Shown one piece after another: positions 1 to 7,670 of a stretch of 64,000 bases of DNA; within the stretch, counting starts at the first letter, position 1; each line of letters starts with the position of its first letter. The notes below the pieces were generated by a model, which saw only the letters and a program-made list of their open reading frames with translations, had not been told where the DNA came from and did not search any database. This DNA comes from Bryobacteraceae bacterium (GTDB lineage Bacteria; Acidobacteriota; Terriglobia; Bryobacterales; Bryobacteraceae), in the NCBI GenBank assembly GCA_019752335.1, contig JAIEMJ010000026.1, positions 1 through 64,000 of the forward strand, read 5' to 3'. The translations under genes were made by a program, and so were the position numbers.

Positions 1-65
1 GAAAACCGCACGTCCGGTGGTGTGGGAGGGTGACCGGGCTTTACCTCCCGGTCACTCAACCCGAT
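1..65 (+). mobile_element. 3' end of a group II intron (domain V remnant and domain VI)
   Basis: The window opens in the GAAA loop of a domain-V-like element: GAAA, then ACCGCACGTCCGGT, the typical 3' strand of bacterial domain V. A domain-VI-like hairpin follows, with stem TGACCGGG (31-38) paired to CCCGGTCA (47-54). After it, CTCAACCC can re-pair with the G-rich strand at 24-30, leaving A58/A59 unpaired as the branch-point candidate. The 3' splice site would fall after ..CCCGAT at about 65, placing the bulged A 7-8 nt upstream, as is usual for these introns. The intron body and any reverse transcriptase lie outside the window, so subclass is not assigned. Confidence 0.75.
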
Positions 66-87
66 GTCCGGGTTTCGCTCCAACTCG

Positions 88-176
88 GGGAGCGAGTGGA
101 TTTTTTCTGAGCTTCAAGCGAGTGGGTCCCAAAAAGAATCAATGGGTTACGGGGTGGTTCATGGAGAGTCCCGGTG
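88..176 (+). repeat. Dispersed repeat, copy A
   Basis: This copy has a GAGCGAGTGG-type block followed by AGAATCAA and the core TTACGGGGTGGTT, ending CATGGAG. The core recurs at 292-320 (degenerate at its 3' end) and, inverted, at 13212-13287. It lies just downstream of the intron 3' end. No protein is supported here; short reading frames only translate the repeat. Confidence 0.6.
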
Positions 177-201
177 GCCCCCTGCGCGGCCACCAGTAAT
201 G

Positions 202-215
202 GTGAAAGCTTTCAC
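202..215. repeat. 14-bp perfect palindrome
   Basis: GTGAAAGCTTTCAC is a perfect palindrome between repeat copies A and B. No gene starts nearby. It may be part of the repeat array or chance. Confidence 0.4.
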
Positions 216-237
216 GGAGCCAGCGCATCATGCACCC

Positions 238-320
238 ACCAGCCCCGAGCGAAGCGAGTGGGTCCTTCGGGAGCGAGTGAAAGTGTCTTTTCAGAATCAA
301 CAGCTTACGGGATGATGGTC
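238..320 (+). repeat. Dispersed repeat, copy B
   Basis: The block ACCAGCCCCGAGCGAAGCGA is followed by TCAGAATCAA and CTTACGGG. It matches the inverted copy at 13212-13287 in order and spacing, and its right half matches copy A. The GAGCGAAGCGAG part is itself partly palindromic. Bases 66-371 otherwise hold no supportable gene. Confidence 0.6.
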
Positions 321-371
321 TCGCCTCGTTTTCACAAATAACCTAGGCTCCGGACGGCTTAGTGCCACCCC

Positions 372-408
372 TTGACTATCTACAATACTCGGCGTATTGT
401 AGATAGTC
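372..408 (+). promoter_or_regulatory. padR promoter covered by a 15-bp inverted repeat operator
   Basis: A -35 hexamer TTGACT (372-377) and a -10 hexamer TATTGT (395-400) are separated by exactly 17 bp. The same DNA is a perfect inverted repeat: GACTATCTACAATAC (374-388), 5-bp spacer, GTATTGTAGATAGTC (394-408). The repeat ends 5 bp before the padR ATG at 414, so the transcript would be nearly leaderless. A dimeric PadR repressor bound here would block RNA polymerase, so autoregulation is the natural inference. Confidence 0.8.
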
Positions 409-413
409 ATAGC

Positions 414-743
414 ATGGGAAAGCCAACCGATCTCGTCCAAGGCACACTCGACCTCCTCATCTTCCGCACCATCGCCCTGGAGCCGCTTCACGGCTGGGCC
501 ATCGCCAAGCGGATCCAGCAGCTCTCGCGCGAGGCTTTGCAGGTGCAGCAGGGCTCGCTCTATCCGGCCTTGCACCGGCTCGAACACCAGGGCTGGATTG
601 TGCCCCACTGGGCGGAGACCGACACCGGCCGGAAGGCGAAGTTCTACTCGCTCACCCAAGAGGGGCGCGTGCGGATGGACCAGGAACTCGCCAACTGGAA
701 CCGGCTCTCCGAAGCCATCAACCTGGTGGTGCGGGAGGCATAA
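414..743 (+). CDS. PadR-family transcriptional regulator (acidobacterial type)
   Basis: This 109-residue winged-helix regulator has the typical start (LVQGTLDLLIFRTIALEPLHG), where the GTLDLLIL-like helix and LHGWAIAKRI are characteristic. The wing segment QQGSLYPALHRLEHQGWI is the canonical PadR signature. The C-terminal helix would form the dimer arm. ATG 414 is preferred over an upstream in-frame TTG at 372 because the protein then begins at the conserved region and the promoter/operator sits directly upstream. The stop overlaps the start of the next gene by one base (TAATG), so regulator and permease are co-transcribed. PadR next to ADOP permeases is a known acidobacterial arrangement; the ligand is unknown. 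Confidence 0.92.
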   Translation: MGKPTDLVQGTLDLLIFRTIALEPLHGWAIAKRIQQLSREALQVQQGSLYPALHRLEHQGWIVPHWAETDTGRKAKFYSLTQEGRVRMDQELANWNRLSEAINLVVREA

Positions 744-3373
744 TGCGCTGGCTGCGTCAACTCCGCGCCCGGGTGCGGTCCTTGTTCCGCCGGCGGGCCG
801 TGGAAGCCGAACTCGACGACGAGTGGCGCTTCCACCTGGAGCAGCAGATCGCCGAGAATCTTGCCGCCGGGATGACGCCCCACGAAGCCCGGCTGGCCGC
901 GCGCCGGCTGCTGGGCGACGTCGAACAACGCAAGGAGGAGTGCCGCGATATGCGCCAGGTCCGAATGTGGGAAGATCTGTGGCGCGATGGGCACTACGCC
1001 CTCCGCACGCTGGCCCGGCAGCCGCTGTTTACGGGCGCCGCGGTGCTCTCGCTGGCCCTGGGCATCGGCGCCGCGTGCGCGGTGTTCAGCATGGTGGACG
1101 GGATTCTGCTGCGTCCGCTCGACACACCGCAGCCGGAGCGCGTCGTCCGCCTCAGTACCAGCACCCCTGCGCAACGCTTCAGCGACCTCTCCTTCCGCGA
1201 ATTCGAAGCCTTCCGGACCGCCAACCGCACCCTCAGCGGCCTGGCCGCCGAGGTCAGCAGCGGCATCGCCGTCCAAATCGCGGAAGGCGAACTGCCGCGC
1301 ATGACCATCGGCCTGATGGTGAATCACGGCTATTTCGCGACCCTCGGCGCCCAGCCGGCGCAGGGGCGCGGCTTCCTGCCCGAAGAGGACTCGCCCGCCG
1401 CCGGTGAACTGGCCGTGCTGATCAGCCATGGGGGCTGGCAACGCTGGTTCGGCGGCCGGAGCCCGGTTACGGGCCGTCGCATCAAGCTCAATGGACAGCC
1501 GGGCATCATCGTGGGCCTTTTGCCCGAGAGCTTCACCGGGACTGACCTCTATACGCGCCCCGAGTTCTACGTGCCGCTCGCCATGGCCAAACGCCTGAAG
1601 CCAGCCCTGGCCGGCGTGCTCGACGATCCGAAAGAACGGGGCATCGCCGTCCGCGGACGCTTGCGTCCGGGAGTAAGCGTGGCCGCGGCGGGCGGCGACC
1701 TGGCTGGCCTGCTCCCCGCCAGCGAAGCCGAACGTACGGTCGCGGTCTTGCGTGATCTCGACCAACGGCTCCAACAGAAGCCCGAGGATACGATGCTCAG
1801 CATGATCCTAGGCGCCATCGTTCTGCTGGTGCTGCTCATCGCGACCGTCAACGTGGCGAATCTGCTCTTGGGCCGCGCCACGGCCCGCCGCCGCGAAATG
1901 GGCATCCGCCTATCGATCGGCGCCGGACGGTTCCGGCTGATCCGTCAGTTGCTCACCGAGAGCCTGCTGCTGGGCCTTCTGGGCGCCGGGGCCGGCGTGT
2001 TGCTGGCGCAGGCGGGCATCCGTTATCTGCGCGCCATCTCGCTGCCCACTGACTATCCGGTAGTGTTGGATGTCCGGCTCGATGGCCGCGTACTCACGTG
2101 CGCCTTGTTGCTGGCTCTGTTCACGAGCGTCGTCTTTGGCCTGGCGCCCGCCCTGCAGGCCACGCGGACCGACCTGGTGACGGCCGTACACGCCCGCTTC
2201 CGGGGCCGCTGGCTGCTGGTGGCGGCGCAATGCGCGCTTTCGGTATTGCTGCTCATCTGCGCCGGGCTCTTCGCCAAGAGCTTCTACCAACTCGCCCACG
2301 CCGGACCCGGTTTCCAAGTCGATAACGTGCTCATCGCTTCGTTCGCGCCGAATAGCGTCGGCATGGAGGCGGCGCGGGTGGCGCGGTTTTACCGGGACAT
2401 TCAGGCCAGGGTCAGCGCCCTGCCGGGCGTCGAGTCCGTCGCCTTGGCCCAGCATGTGAAGCTGGGCACCGAAACCAGTTCCCGCAAGGTGACCGTCGAG
2501 GGCTTTGCCCATCCCCAGCACCGGGGCTGGGATCGCATCCAATACAATCAGGTGAGCGCCGGCTACTTCGCGACGCTCCAAATTCCCCTGAGGGAGGGCC
2601 GCGCGCTCGATGAACGCGATCAGGCCAGCGCGCCGCGCACCGCCGTGATTAACGAAACGATGGCCCAGCGCTATTGGCCCAATCAAAGCGCGCTGGGCCG
2701 GCGCTTTCAGTTGACCAGCGCCGACCCGGTCACCGTCGAGGTGGTGGGGATAGCCCGCAACACGAAGTACGACAATATGCTGGAGCCCCGCAAGCCGTAC
2801 TTCTATCTGGCTGCGGAGCAGTTTCCCGGGGAAGCGCTCAGCCTCCACATCCGGACGGCGCGCGATCCTCTCGCGCTGGTGCCCTTCCTGCGCCGCGAGG
2901 TGAAGGCGCTGGCGCCGGAGTTGCCGGTGTACGATATCCGCTCGCTCCGCGAGGCTTTTGAGAATAAGGGCCTCCTCGCGGCCCGTATCATGGCGCAGAT
3001 GATTGGCCTGATGGGGGTGATGGGGCTACTCATCGCCGTAGTCGGGCTCTACGCCCTGTTGGCCTTCCTGGTAGAGCGCCGGCGGCGGGAGATCGGGATC
3101 CGCATGGCGCTAGGCGCGAGTGCCGCTCGCGTCAGCCGCATGATCCTCGCCTCCGGCATGAAGCTAATCCTGGCCGGACTGGCCACCGGCTTGGCCGCCG
3201 CCGCGCTACTAACGGGAGCGCTGACGCAAATGCTGGAAGGCGTGACGCCGCGCGACCCCTGGATCTTTGGCGGCGCGATGCTGATTCTGCTGCTGGCCGG
3301 TCTACTGGCCGGCTGGCTGCCCGCGCGCCAGGCCGCGTCGATCGCCCCGGCCACTACTTTGCGTAACGAATAA
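743..3373 (+). CDS. ADOP-family (MacB/FtsX-like duplicated) ABC permease
   Basis: This is an 876-residue acidobacterial duplicated orphan permease. Residues 1-75 form the cytoplasmic permease prefix (ELDDEWRFHLEQQIAENLA). A first membrane helix follows (about 92-112, ending LALGIGAACAVFSMVDG), then a MacB-type periplasmic core. Two FtsX modules of three helices each lie at about 350-470 and 750-870, each with a helix followed by RRREIGIR or RRREMGIR. No ATPase gene is adjacent, as is usual for ADOP proteins. Translation is coupled to padR through the TAATG overlap. Substrate and energising ATPase are unknown; lipid, peptide or antibiotic export are all possible from family analogy. Confidence 0.9.
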   Translation: MRWLRQLRARVRSLFRRRAVEAELDDEWRFHLEQQIAENLAAGMTPHEARLAARRLLGDVEQRKEECRDMRQVRMWEDLWRDGHYALRTLARQPLFTGAAVLSLALGIGAACAVFSMVDGILLRPLDTPQPERVVRLSTSTPAQRFSDLSFREFEAFRTANRTLSGLAAEVSSGIAVQIAEGELPRMTIGLMVNHGYFATLGAQPAQGRGFLPEEDSPAAGELAVLISHGGWQRWFGGRSPVTGRRIKLNGQPGIIVGLLPESFTGTDLYTRPEFYVPLAMAKRLKPALAGVLDDPKERGIAVRGRLRPGVSVAAAGGDLAGLLPASEAERTVAVLRDLDQRLQQKPEDTMLSMILGAIVLLVLLIATVNVANLLLGRATARRREMGIRLSIGAGRFRLIRQLLTESLLLGLLGAGAGVLLAQAGIRYLRAISLPTDYPVVLDVRLDGRVLTCALLLALFTSVVFGLAPALQATRTDLVTAVHARFRGRWLLVAAQCALSVLLLICAGLFAKSFYQLAHAGPGFQVDNVLIASFAPNSVGMEAARVARFYRDIQARVSALPGVESVALAQHVKLGTETSSRKVTVEGFAHPQHRGWDRIQYNQVSAGYFATLQIPLREGRALDERDQASAPRTAVINETMAQRYWPNQSALGRRFQLTSADPVTVEVVGIARNTKYDNMLEPRKPYFYLAAEQFPGEALSLHIRTARDPLALVPFLRREVKALAPELPVYDIRSLREAFENKGLLAARIMAQMIGLMGVMGLLIAVVGLYALLAFLVERRRREIGIRMALGASAARVSRMILASGMKLILAGLATGLAAAALLTGALTQMLEGVTPRDPWIFGGAMLILLLAGLLAGWLPARQAASIAPATTLRNE

Positions 3374-3385
3374 TTTTTCTCATAC

Positions 3386-3424
3386 TCTCCCTCGGGCGCC
3401 CGATATGTCTCCCTGAGAGGGAGA
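3386..3424. terminator. Possible stem-loop after the ADOP gene
   Basis: TCTCCCTC (3386-3393) pairs with GAGGGAGA (3417-3424) and encloses the palindrome GGGCGCCC. There is no U-run, so termination is only possible; it could also be part of the flagellin leader. Confidence 0.35.
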
Positions 3425-3441
3425 ACTTGCCGCAGCCTCTT

Positions 3442-3465
3442 GTGAGACGAAATGATTTCGCTCAC
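3442..3465 (+). promoter_or_regulatory. Inverted repeat or hairpin upstream of flagellin
   Basis: GTGAG-A-CGAAAT-G-ATTTCG-CTCAC is a near-perfect dyad with one bulged A. It ends about 20 bp before the Shine-Dalgarno sequence AGGAAGGAG (3486-3494). It could be an operator for dimeric protein binding or an mRNA hairpin. No convincing sigma-28 or sigma-54 promoter was seen between the ADOP stop and the flagellin start. Confidence 0.4.
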
Positions 3466-3502
3466 GGCAACCGTTAGCGAACTCTAGGAAGGAGTCCATG
3501 CC

Positions 3503-6235
3503 ATGGGTGGTTTTTCCATCAATAGCAACATCACTTCGTTGCAGGCCCGCGAGTATCTCCGCGCCAATTCCGAATTTCAATCGAAGACCATTTCGCGGGT
3601 GACGTCGGGCCTGCGCATTACTTCCAGCGGCGACGACGCCGCCGGACTGGCCATTGCGAATGGCTTTCGCTCCGACATCAGCGTGATTACGCAAGGTATC
3701 CGCAACGCCAACGACGGCTTGAGCCAATTGCAAATCGTTGATGGCGGCTTGAATAACATCTCCAAACTGATTGACCGGGCACGGACCCTGGCCACGCAGT
3801 CCGCCACCGGAACCTTCAACGGTTCGCGCGCCGTGCTCAACAGCGAGTTCGGCTCGGTGCTCACCGAGATTGACCGGCAGGCCCAGACCATCGGCCTCGA
3901 CATTGGCGGCGCACTGGCGAAGAATCTGAGCGTCTTCATCGGCGGCGGCGCCGGCGCCTCGAATGCGGCGAAGATCGCCAATGGCAGCATCGGCGTTGAC
4001 CTCTCGCAATCCACCGTCGACACGCGCTCTCTGGGTTTGAGCGGCGTGCAGGCGGCGGGCGTCGCGGGGACCGACATCTCTACTTCGTCGCCGACTTCGG
4101 TGGCCAACGTCCTGGCTGATCTCTCGAATCTGGGCGACGCGTCCACGCCAGGAACCACCACCTTCACCTTCCGCGGCGCGGGCTTCTCGGACGCCAATCG
4201 CATCCGCGTGAACGTGCCGCTTTCGGGTGTGACCAATACCAGCAATCTGGCCGACGCGATCAACACGGCGGTGGGCGCGGCCGGCAACTCCGGCTCCCAG
4301 GAGGCGACGGCCTTCAAGAACGCGGGCGTGCGGGCGATTGTCGTCCAGGATAAGCAAGCCGACGGCACGGTGAAAGAACGGCTGGGCTTCACCAGTTCCG
4401 CCGCCGCTTTCCAGGTGGAAGCCGGTGACCGCACGGCCAATGCCCTGCTCGGTAACTTCGCGAGCGGCGCGTCCGGAAAGCGGCAGTTGAGCACCGTACT
4501 GGGCGGGGCAGCGGCCGCGGCGGCCGGGACCACCGGCGCGACGGCCGGCAACATCGTGGTTCGCGTGCAAGGCGGCGGCCTGGCCGCACCGGTCGACCTT
4601 CGTCTGGCCGTCACCGGTGGCACCACCACGGTAGACCAGGTGCTGGCCGACTTCCGCGCGCAGGTGGGCAGCAACACCACCCTGCAGGCCGCCGGTATCT
4701 CGGTGGTAAGCGCGAATGCGGGCCAGAACATCGTGCTCGAAAACAAGCAGGGCGAGCGCTTCAGCGTGGTGGCGGCGGGCGACACCACCGGCATCCTCGG
4801 GCTCGGAACGGCCTCCTTGGCCAATCAGGCGACGGCCACGTCGCTCGACTACACGTCGATTACCGGCGCGGGCGGCACATTTCCGGCCACGGCGTTTCGC
4901 TATGAGTTTGTCTTCAACGGCGCATTGGGCACCATCGACACCGGCGCCCTCACGCCGGCCGGGGCGACCGTGGCTGATACGGTGAATTCGCTGAACGCCT
5001 ATTTCGCTTCGAACACCACGGCGCAGAAGGCGGGCCTGCAGGCTTCGGCCGTGGGCGGCGAACTGCGCATCGCTTCCACCAACGGCACGGCGTTTTTGCT
5101 CAACAACCGCGTGGGCGTCGATCAGGGCTTGGGTACCGTGGCTTCCGGCGCCTTGACCAGCAACGCGAGCGACGTCCTGCGGTCCGACGCCGTGGGTTCG
5201 ATTGGCTTCGGCGCGGGGCAGACGCTCCAGTTGACGGCCAATGGTACGGCCTACGACGTGGACGTCAACGCCGATGCGAGTCTGGCCGACGTCGTCGCCT
5301 CGATCAACGGCACGGCGGGCCTGTCGGGACTAGTGACGGCATCGGCGGTGGATGGGCGCCTGGTGCTGACGGCGGCGCAAGACAACAAAGTGAAGGTGAC
5401 CGGGGGCACGGCGACCGTATTGACGACGTTGGGCCTGAAGGTGGGCGACGCGAACATCGCCGACAAGGCGAGCTACAACTCGGGAGGCTCCTACGCCACC
5501 GAACTCGGCACCGACAAGGACGTCTACCAGTTCAATCAATTTCGCTTCGGGATCGACTCGCAGACGCTCAACATCGTCGCCAACGACCCCGCCGGGGCGC
5601 AGCGCTCCGTCGCGGTGACGTTGCGCAACGACACGATCGCGCGCAACGCCCGGAGCCTGGATGAAGCCATTGCGACCATCAACCAGACGCTGCAAAGCTC
5701 GGGCGACCCGACCTTAAAGCAACTGGTGGCGGTAAAGGAGTCCGCGGCGGATGACCGCAAGCAAGGCATCCGCATTATCTCGAATCTGCGCGACTTCCGC
5801 GTTAGCGTCGGCAGCGTGGCGACGTCGACAGCGGCCAATGAGATCGGCATCTACGACGCCACCACCGGCGCGAGCACCTTGGGGCAAGGCCTGCTGACGG
5901 CGGCCACCCAGTCCGCCGGCGGCGCGCAAACGGACATCTCAACGCAAAGCAACGCCGAGGCGGCGGTGAGCGCTCTGGCCGAAGCCGTGCAGAAGTTGGG
6001 TATCTCGCAAGCTGTGGTGGGCCGCGGACAGAATCAGTTCACGTTCGCCGTGAACCTGGCGCAAAGCCAAGTGACGAACATCTCGGCCGCGGAAAGCCGG
6101 ATCCGCGACGCGGACTTGGCCACCGAAGCCGCGAACCTCACCAAGGCGCAGATCACGCTGCAAGCGGGTGTCGCCGCCTTGGCGCAAGCCAACTCGGCCC
6201 CGCAGCAGATTCTCTCTCTGCTGCAAGGCCGGTAA
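3503..6235 (+). CDS. fliC: Flagellin, unusually long (910 residues)
   Basis: This is a flagellar filament subunit. The N-terminal D0/D1 region (1-135) is canonical: SINSNITSLQAREYL, VTSGLRITSSGDDAAGLAIA, IRNANDGLSQLQIVDGGLNN. The C-terminal D1/D0 helix is also canonical (NLTKAQITLQAGVAALAQAN, ending QQILSLLQGR). The central 650 residues or so are Ala/Gly/Thr/Asn-rich and contain several flagellin-IN-like repeats, for example ADVVASINGTAGLSGLV followed by DGRLVLTA. Typical flagellins have 270-500 residues, so the surface-exposed D2/D3 region is greatly expanded. ATG 3503 has AGGAAGGAG 8 nt upstream. No other flagellar gene is in the window, so it is an orphan here. The symbol rests on family membership. 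Confidence 0.93.
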   Translation: MGGFSINSNITSLQAREYLRANSEFQSKTISRVTSGLRITSSGDDAAGLAIANGFRSDISVITQGIRNANDGLSQLQIVDGGLNNISKLIDRARTLATQSATGTFNGSRAVLNSEFGSVLTEIDRQAQTIGLDIGGALAKNLSVFIGGGAGASNAAKIANGSIGVDLSQSTVDTRSLGLSGVQAAGVAGTDISTSSPTSVANVLADLSNLGDASTPGTTTFTFRGAGFSDANRIRVNVPLSGVTNTSNLADAINTAVGAAGNSGSQEATAFKNAGVRAIVVQDKQADGTVKERLGFTSSAAAFQVEAGDRTANALLGNFASGASGKRQLSTVLGGAAAAAAGTTGATAGNIVVRVQGGGLAAPVDLRLAVTGGTTTVDQVLADFRAQVGSNTTLQAAGISVVSANAGQNIVLENKQGERFSVVAAGDTTGILGLGTASLANQATATSLDYTSITGAGGTFPATAFRYEFVFNGALGTIDTGALTPAGATVADTVNSLNAYFASNTTAQKAGLQASAVGGELRIASTNGTAFLLNNRVGVDQGLGTVASGALTSNASDVLRSDAVGSIGFGAGQTLQLTANGTAYDVDVNADASLADVVASINGTAGLSGLVTASAVDGRLVLTAAQDNKVKVTGGTATVLTTLGLKVGDANIADKASYNSGGSYATELGTDKDVYQFNQFRFGIDSQTLNIVANDPAGAQRSVAVTLRNDTIARNARSLDEAIATINQTLQSSGDPTLKQLVAVKESAADDRKQGIRIISNLRDFRVSVGSVATSTAANEIGIYDATTGASTLGQGLLTAATQSAGGAQTDISTQSNAEAAVSALAEAVQKLGISQAVVGRGQNQFTFAVNLAQSQVTNISAAESRIRDADLATEAANLTKAQITLQAGVAALAQANSAPQQILSLLQGR

Positions 6236-6237
6236 GT

Positions 6238-6771
6238 CTACTTTACGGAGACTAAGCCCTTGAACTTCTCGTAGTACTGGTTCCCCACGATCTTCTTCGT
6301 CGAAAGATCTTCGACGCTCGCGATCGGGCGAGCCTTGATGATCTTGTCGGCGTTGGCCTCGCCGATACCGGGCAGGGCGATCAGTTCGGCGCGCGTGGCG
6401 GTGTTGAGGTTGACCTTAGCGCCGCCCATGGCCGGAGCCGCGGCGGCGGTCTTCTTCTTCGGTTCCACGGCCTCCACGGTCTTCTTGACGCCAGTCTTGG
6501 TGGCGTCGGCGGTCTTCTCGGCCACTTCCTTGGTGACTTTGGCGGTCTTCTTCACGCCGGTCTTGGTCGCGTCGACGGTGTCGGTCGCGACCGTCTCGGT
6601 CACCTTCGCTGTCTTCTTGGCCACCTTTTTGGTACCTTCGGCCGTGTCTTTGGCGACGGTTTCCGTCACTTTGGCCGTTTTCTTAGCCGTCTTCTCCACG
6701 GCCTCTTTTACCGCCTGCGGCGCGGCCGCCAGGCCAAAAGCAACTACGAGAGATAATCCGAGCTTCAACAT
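6238..6771 (-). CDS. Secreted lysine-rich repeat protein with ComEA-like helix-hairpin-helix domain
   Basis: A 177-residue protein starting at ATG 6771, with AAAGGA just upstream; a longer TTG start at 6786 is less likely. Residues 1-18 form a short signal peptide (MLKLGLSLVVAFGLAAAP). About 85 residues follow of repeated Lys/Thr/Val/Ala units (KKTAKVTETVAKDT, TKTGVKKT) with an 11-14-residue rhythm, resembling LEA-type or histone-H1-like amphipathic repeats. The C-terminal 60 residues are a helix-hairpin-helix DNA-binding domain of ComEA type (VNLNTATRAELIALPGIG, then ADKIIKARP). A role in binding DNA outside the inner membrane is inferred from the HhH domain; function is otherwise unknown. 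It converges on the flagellin gene with 2 bp between stops. Confidence 0.8.
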   Translation of the reverse strand: MLKLGLSLVVAFGLAAAPQAVKEAVEKTAKKTAKVTETVAKDTAEGTKKVAKKTAKVTETVATDTVDATKTGVKKTAKVTKEVAEKTADATKTGVKKTVEAVEPKKKTAAAAPAMGGAKVNLNTATRAELIALPGIGEANADKIIKARPIASVEDLSTKKIVGNQYYEKFKGLVSVK

Positions 6772-6790
6772 ATTTTTCCTTTTCAATAAC

Positions 6791-7588
6791 TTACTTAGAC
6801 CAGCGTGGTAAGTCCGAACCCGTATCGGGGGACGGAAACGTCTTCGACAGCAGGTCGTGCCAGGTCAGCCGCTCCTGGTCGAACCACGCCCAAAACAAAC
6901 CCAATCCTAGCGGCAGGGCACTGAAGGCCCCCCAGGCGACACGCATGAAGCGATCCTGCGTGGCCGGCTGGTCGCCGTCAAAGGTGACCAGGCGCAGGCC
7001 CGCCCAGCGCATTCCGGGAGAGTCAGTCCCCGCGAGGATAAACAAACTTCGATAGAACACGATCACGGCCAAGGCCAGCACGCCGTAGATCGTCCATCCC
7101 AAAAGCGTCCCGGGTACCGGGTCGGCGCCGAGATCACGCGTCATCAGCGCGTAGGCGATGGCCATCAAGCCGAAGGCGCCGAGCATCACCAGGGTATCGA
7201 AGAATCCGGCCATCATCCGAGCCGCCAGCGGCGCAACGGCGTGGTCGGTGTAGATGTCGGACTCCGGTGCGCGTTCGCGATCGCGGGCCTGCTGAAAACT
7301 GAGCGATCCCCAATCGCCCTCTCCCGGCAGACCTGTGGCTGGCCGGGTGGGGGCCAAGTCGACGATGGGGGCCATGCGCGCGGCGGCGCCTGAGCTTAAC
7401 GCGATGGTGGGCGGAGGCAGGGGGGCGGCTTCGACGGAAACGGGCGGGCGGTCCACTTCGTGGACGGTCGTAGCCCGGTAGGAGTCCGGCGCGGAGCGGG
7501 CGTTCGCCAAATGCAGCCGCCGCCCGCAGCGAAAGCAGCGATCATCTTCACGAGCGTTTGAGGTTCCGCAGAATCGGCAACTAATCAT
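6791..7588 (-). CDS. RDD-family membrane protein with N-terminal zinc ribbon
   Basis: A 265-residue protein. Residues 4-25 carry two CxxC pairs (CRFCG and CFRCG), a small zinc ribbon. A proline/alanine-rich linker follows, then an RDD domain from about residue 115 (LAARMMAGFFDTLVML) with membrane helices, including about 130-150 and 165-188. The RDD arginine lies in the first helix region, and the acidic signature is present as SPGMRWAGLRLV. RDD proteins are poorly understood; some are linked to ion exchange or transport. The stop lies 20 bp from the lysine-rich HhH gene, so the two may share a transcript. It is divergent from lptD. Confidence 0.85.
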   Translation of the reverse strand: MISCRFCGTSNAREDDRCFRCGRRLHLANARSAPDSYRATTVHEVDRPPVSVEAAPLPPPTIALSSGAAARMAPIVDLAPTRPATGLPGEGDWGSLSFQQARDRERAPESDIYTDHAVAPLAARMMAGFFDTLVMLGAFGLMAIAYALMTRDLGADPVPGTLLGWTIYGVLALAVIVFYRSLFILAGTDSPGMRWAGLRLVTFDGDQPATQDRFMRVAWGAFSALPLGLGLFWAWFDQERLTWHDLLSKTFPSPDTGSDLPRWSK

Positions 7589-7670
7589 GGTCGGCTTTTA
7601 AGGCAGCACTCCCCAGTACTTGCGGCCGGTTCCCGGTCCATGCAAGAGTACAGAAGAGACCTTCCGCAGC

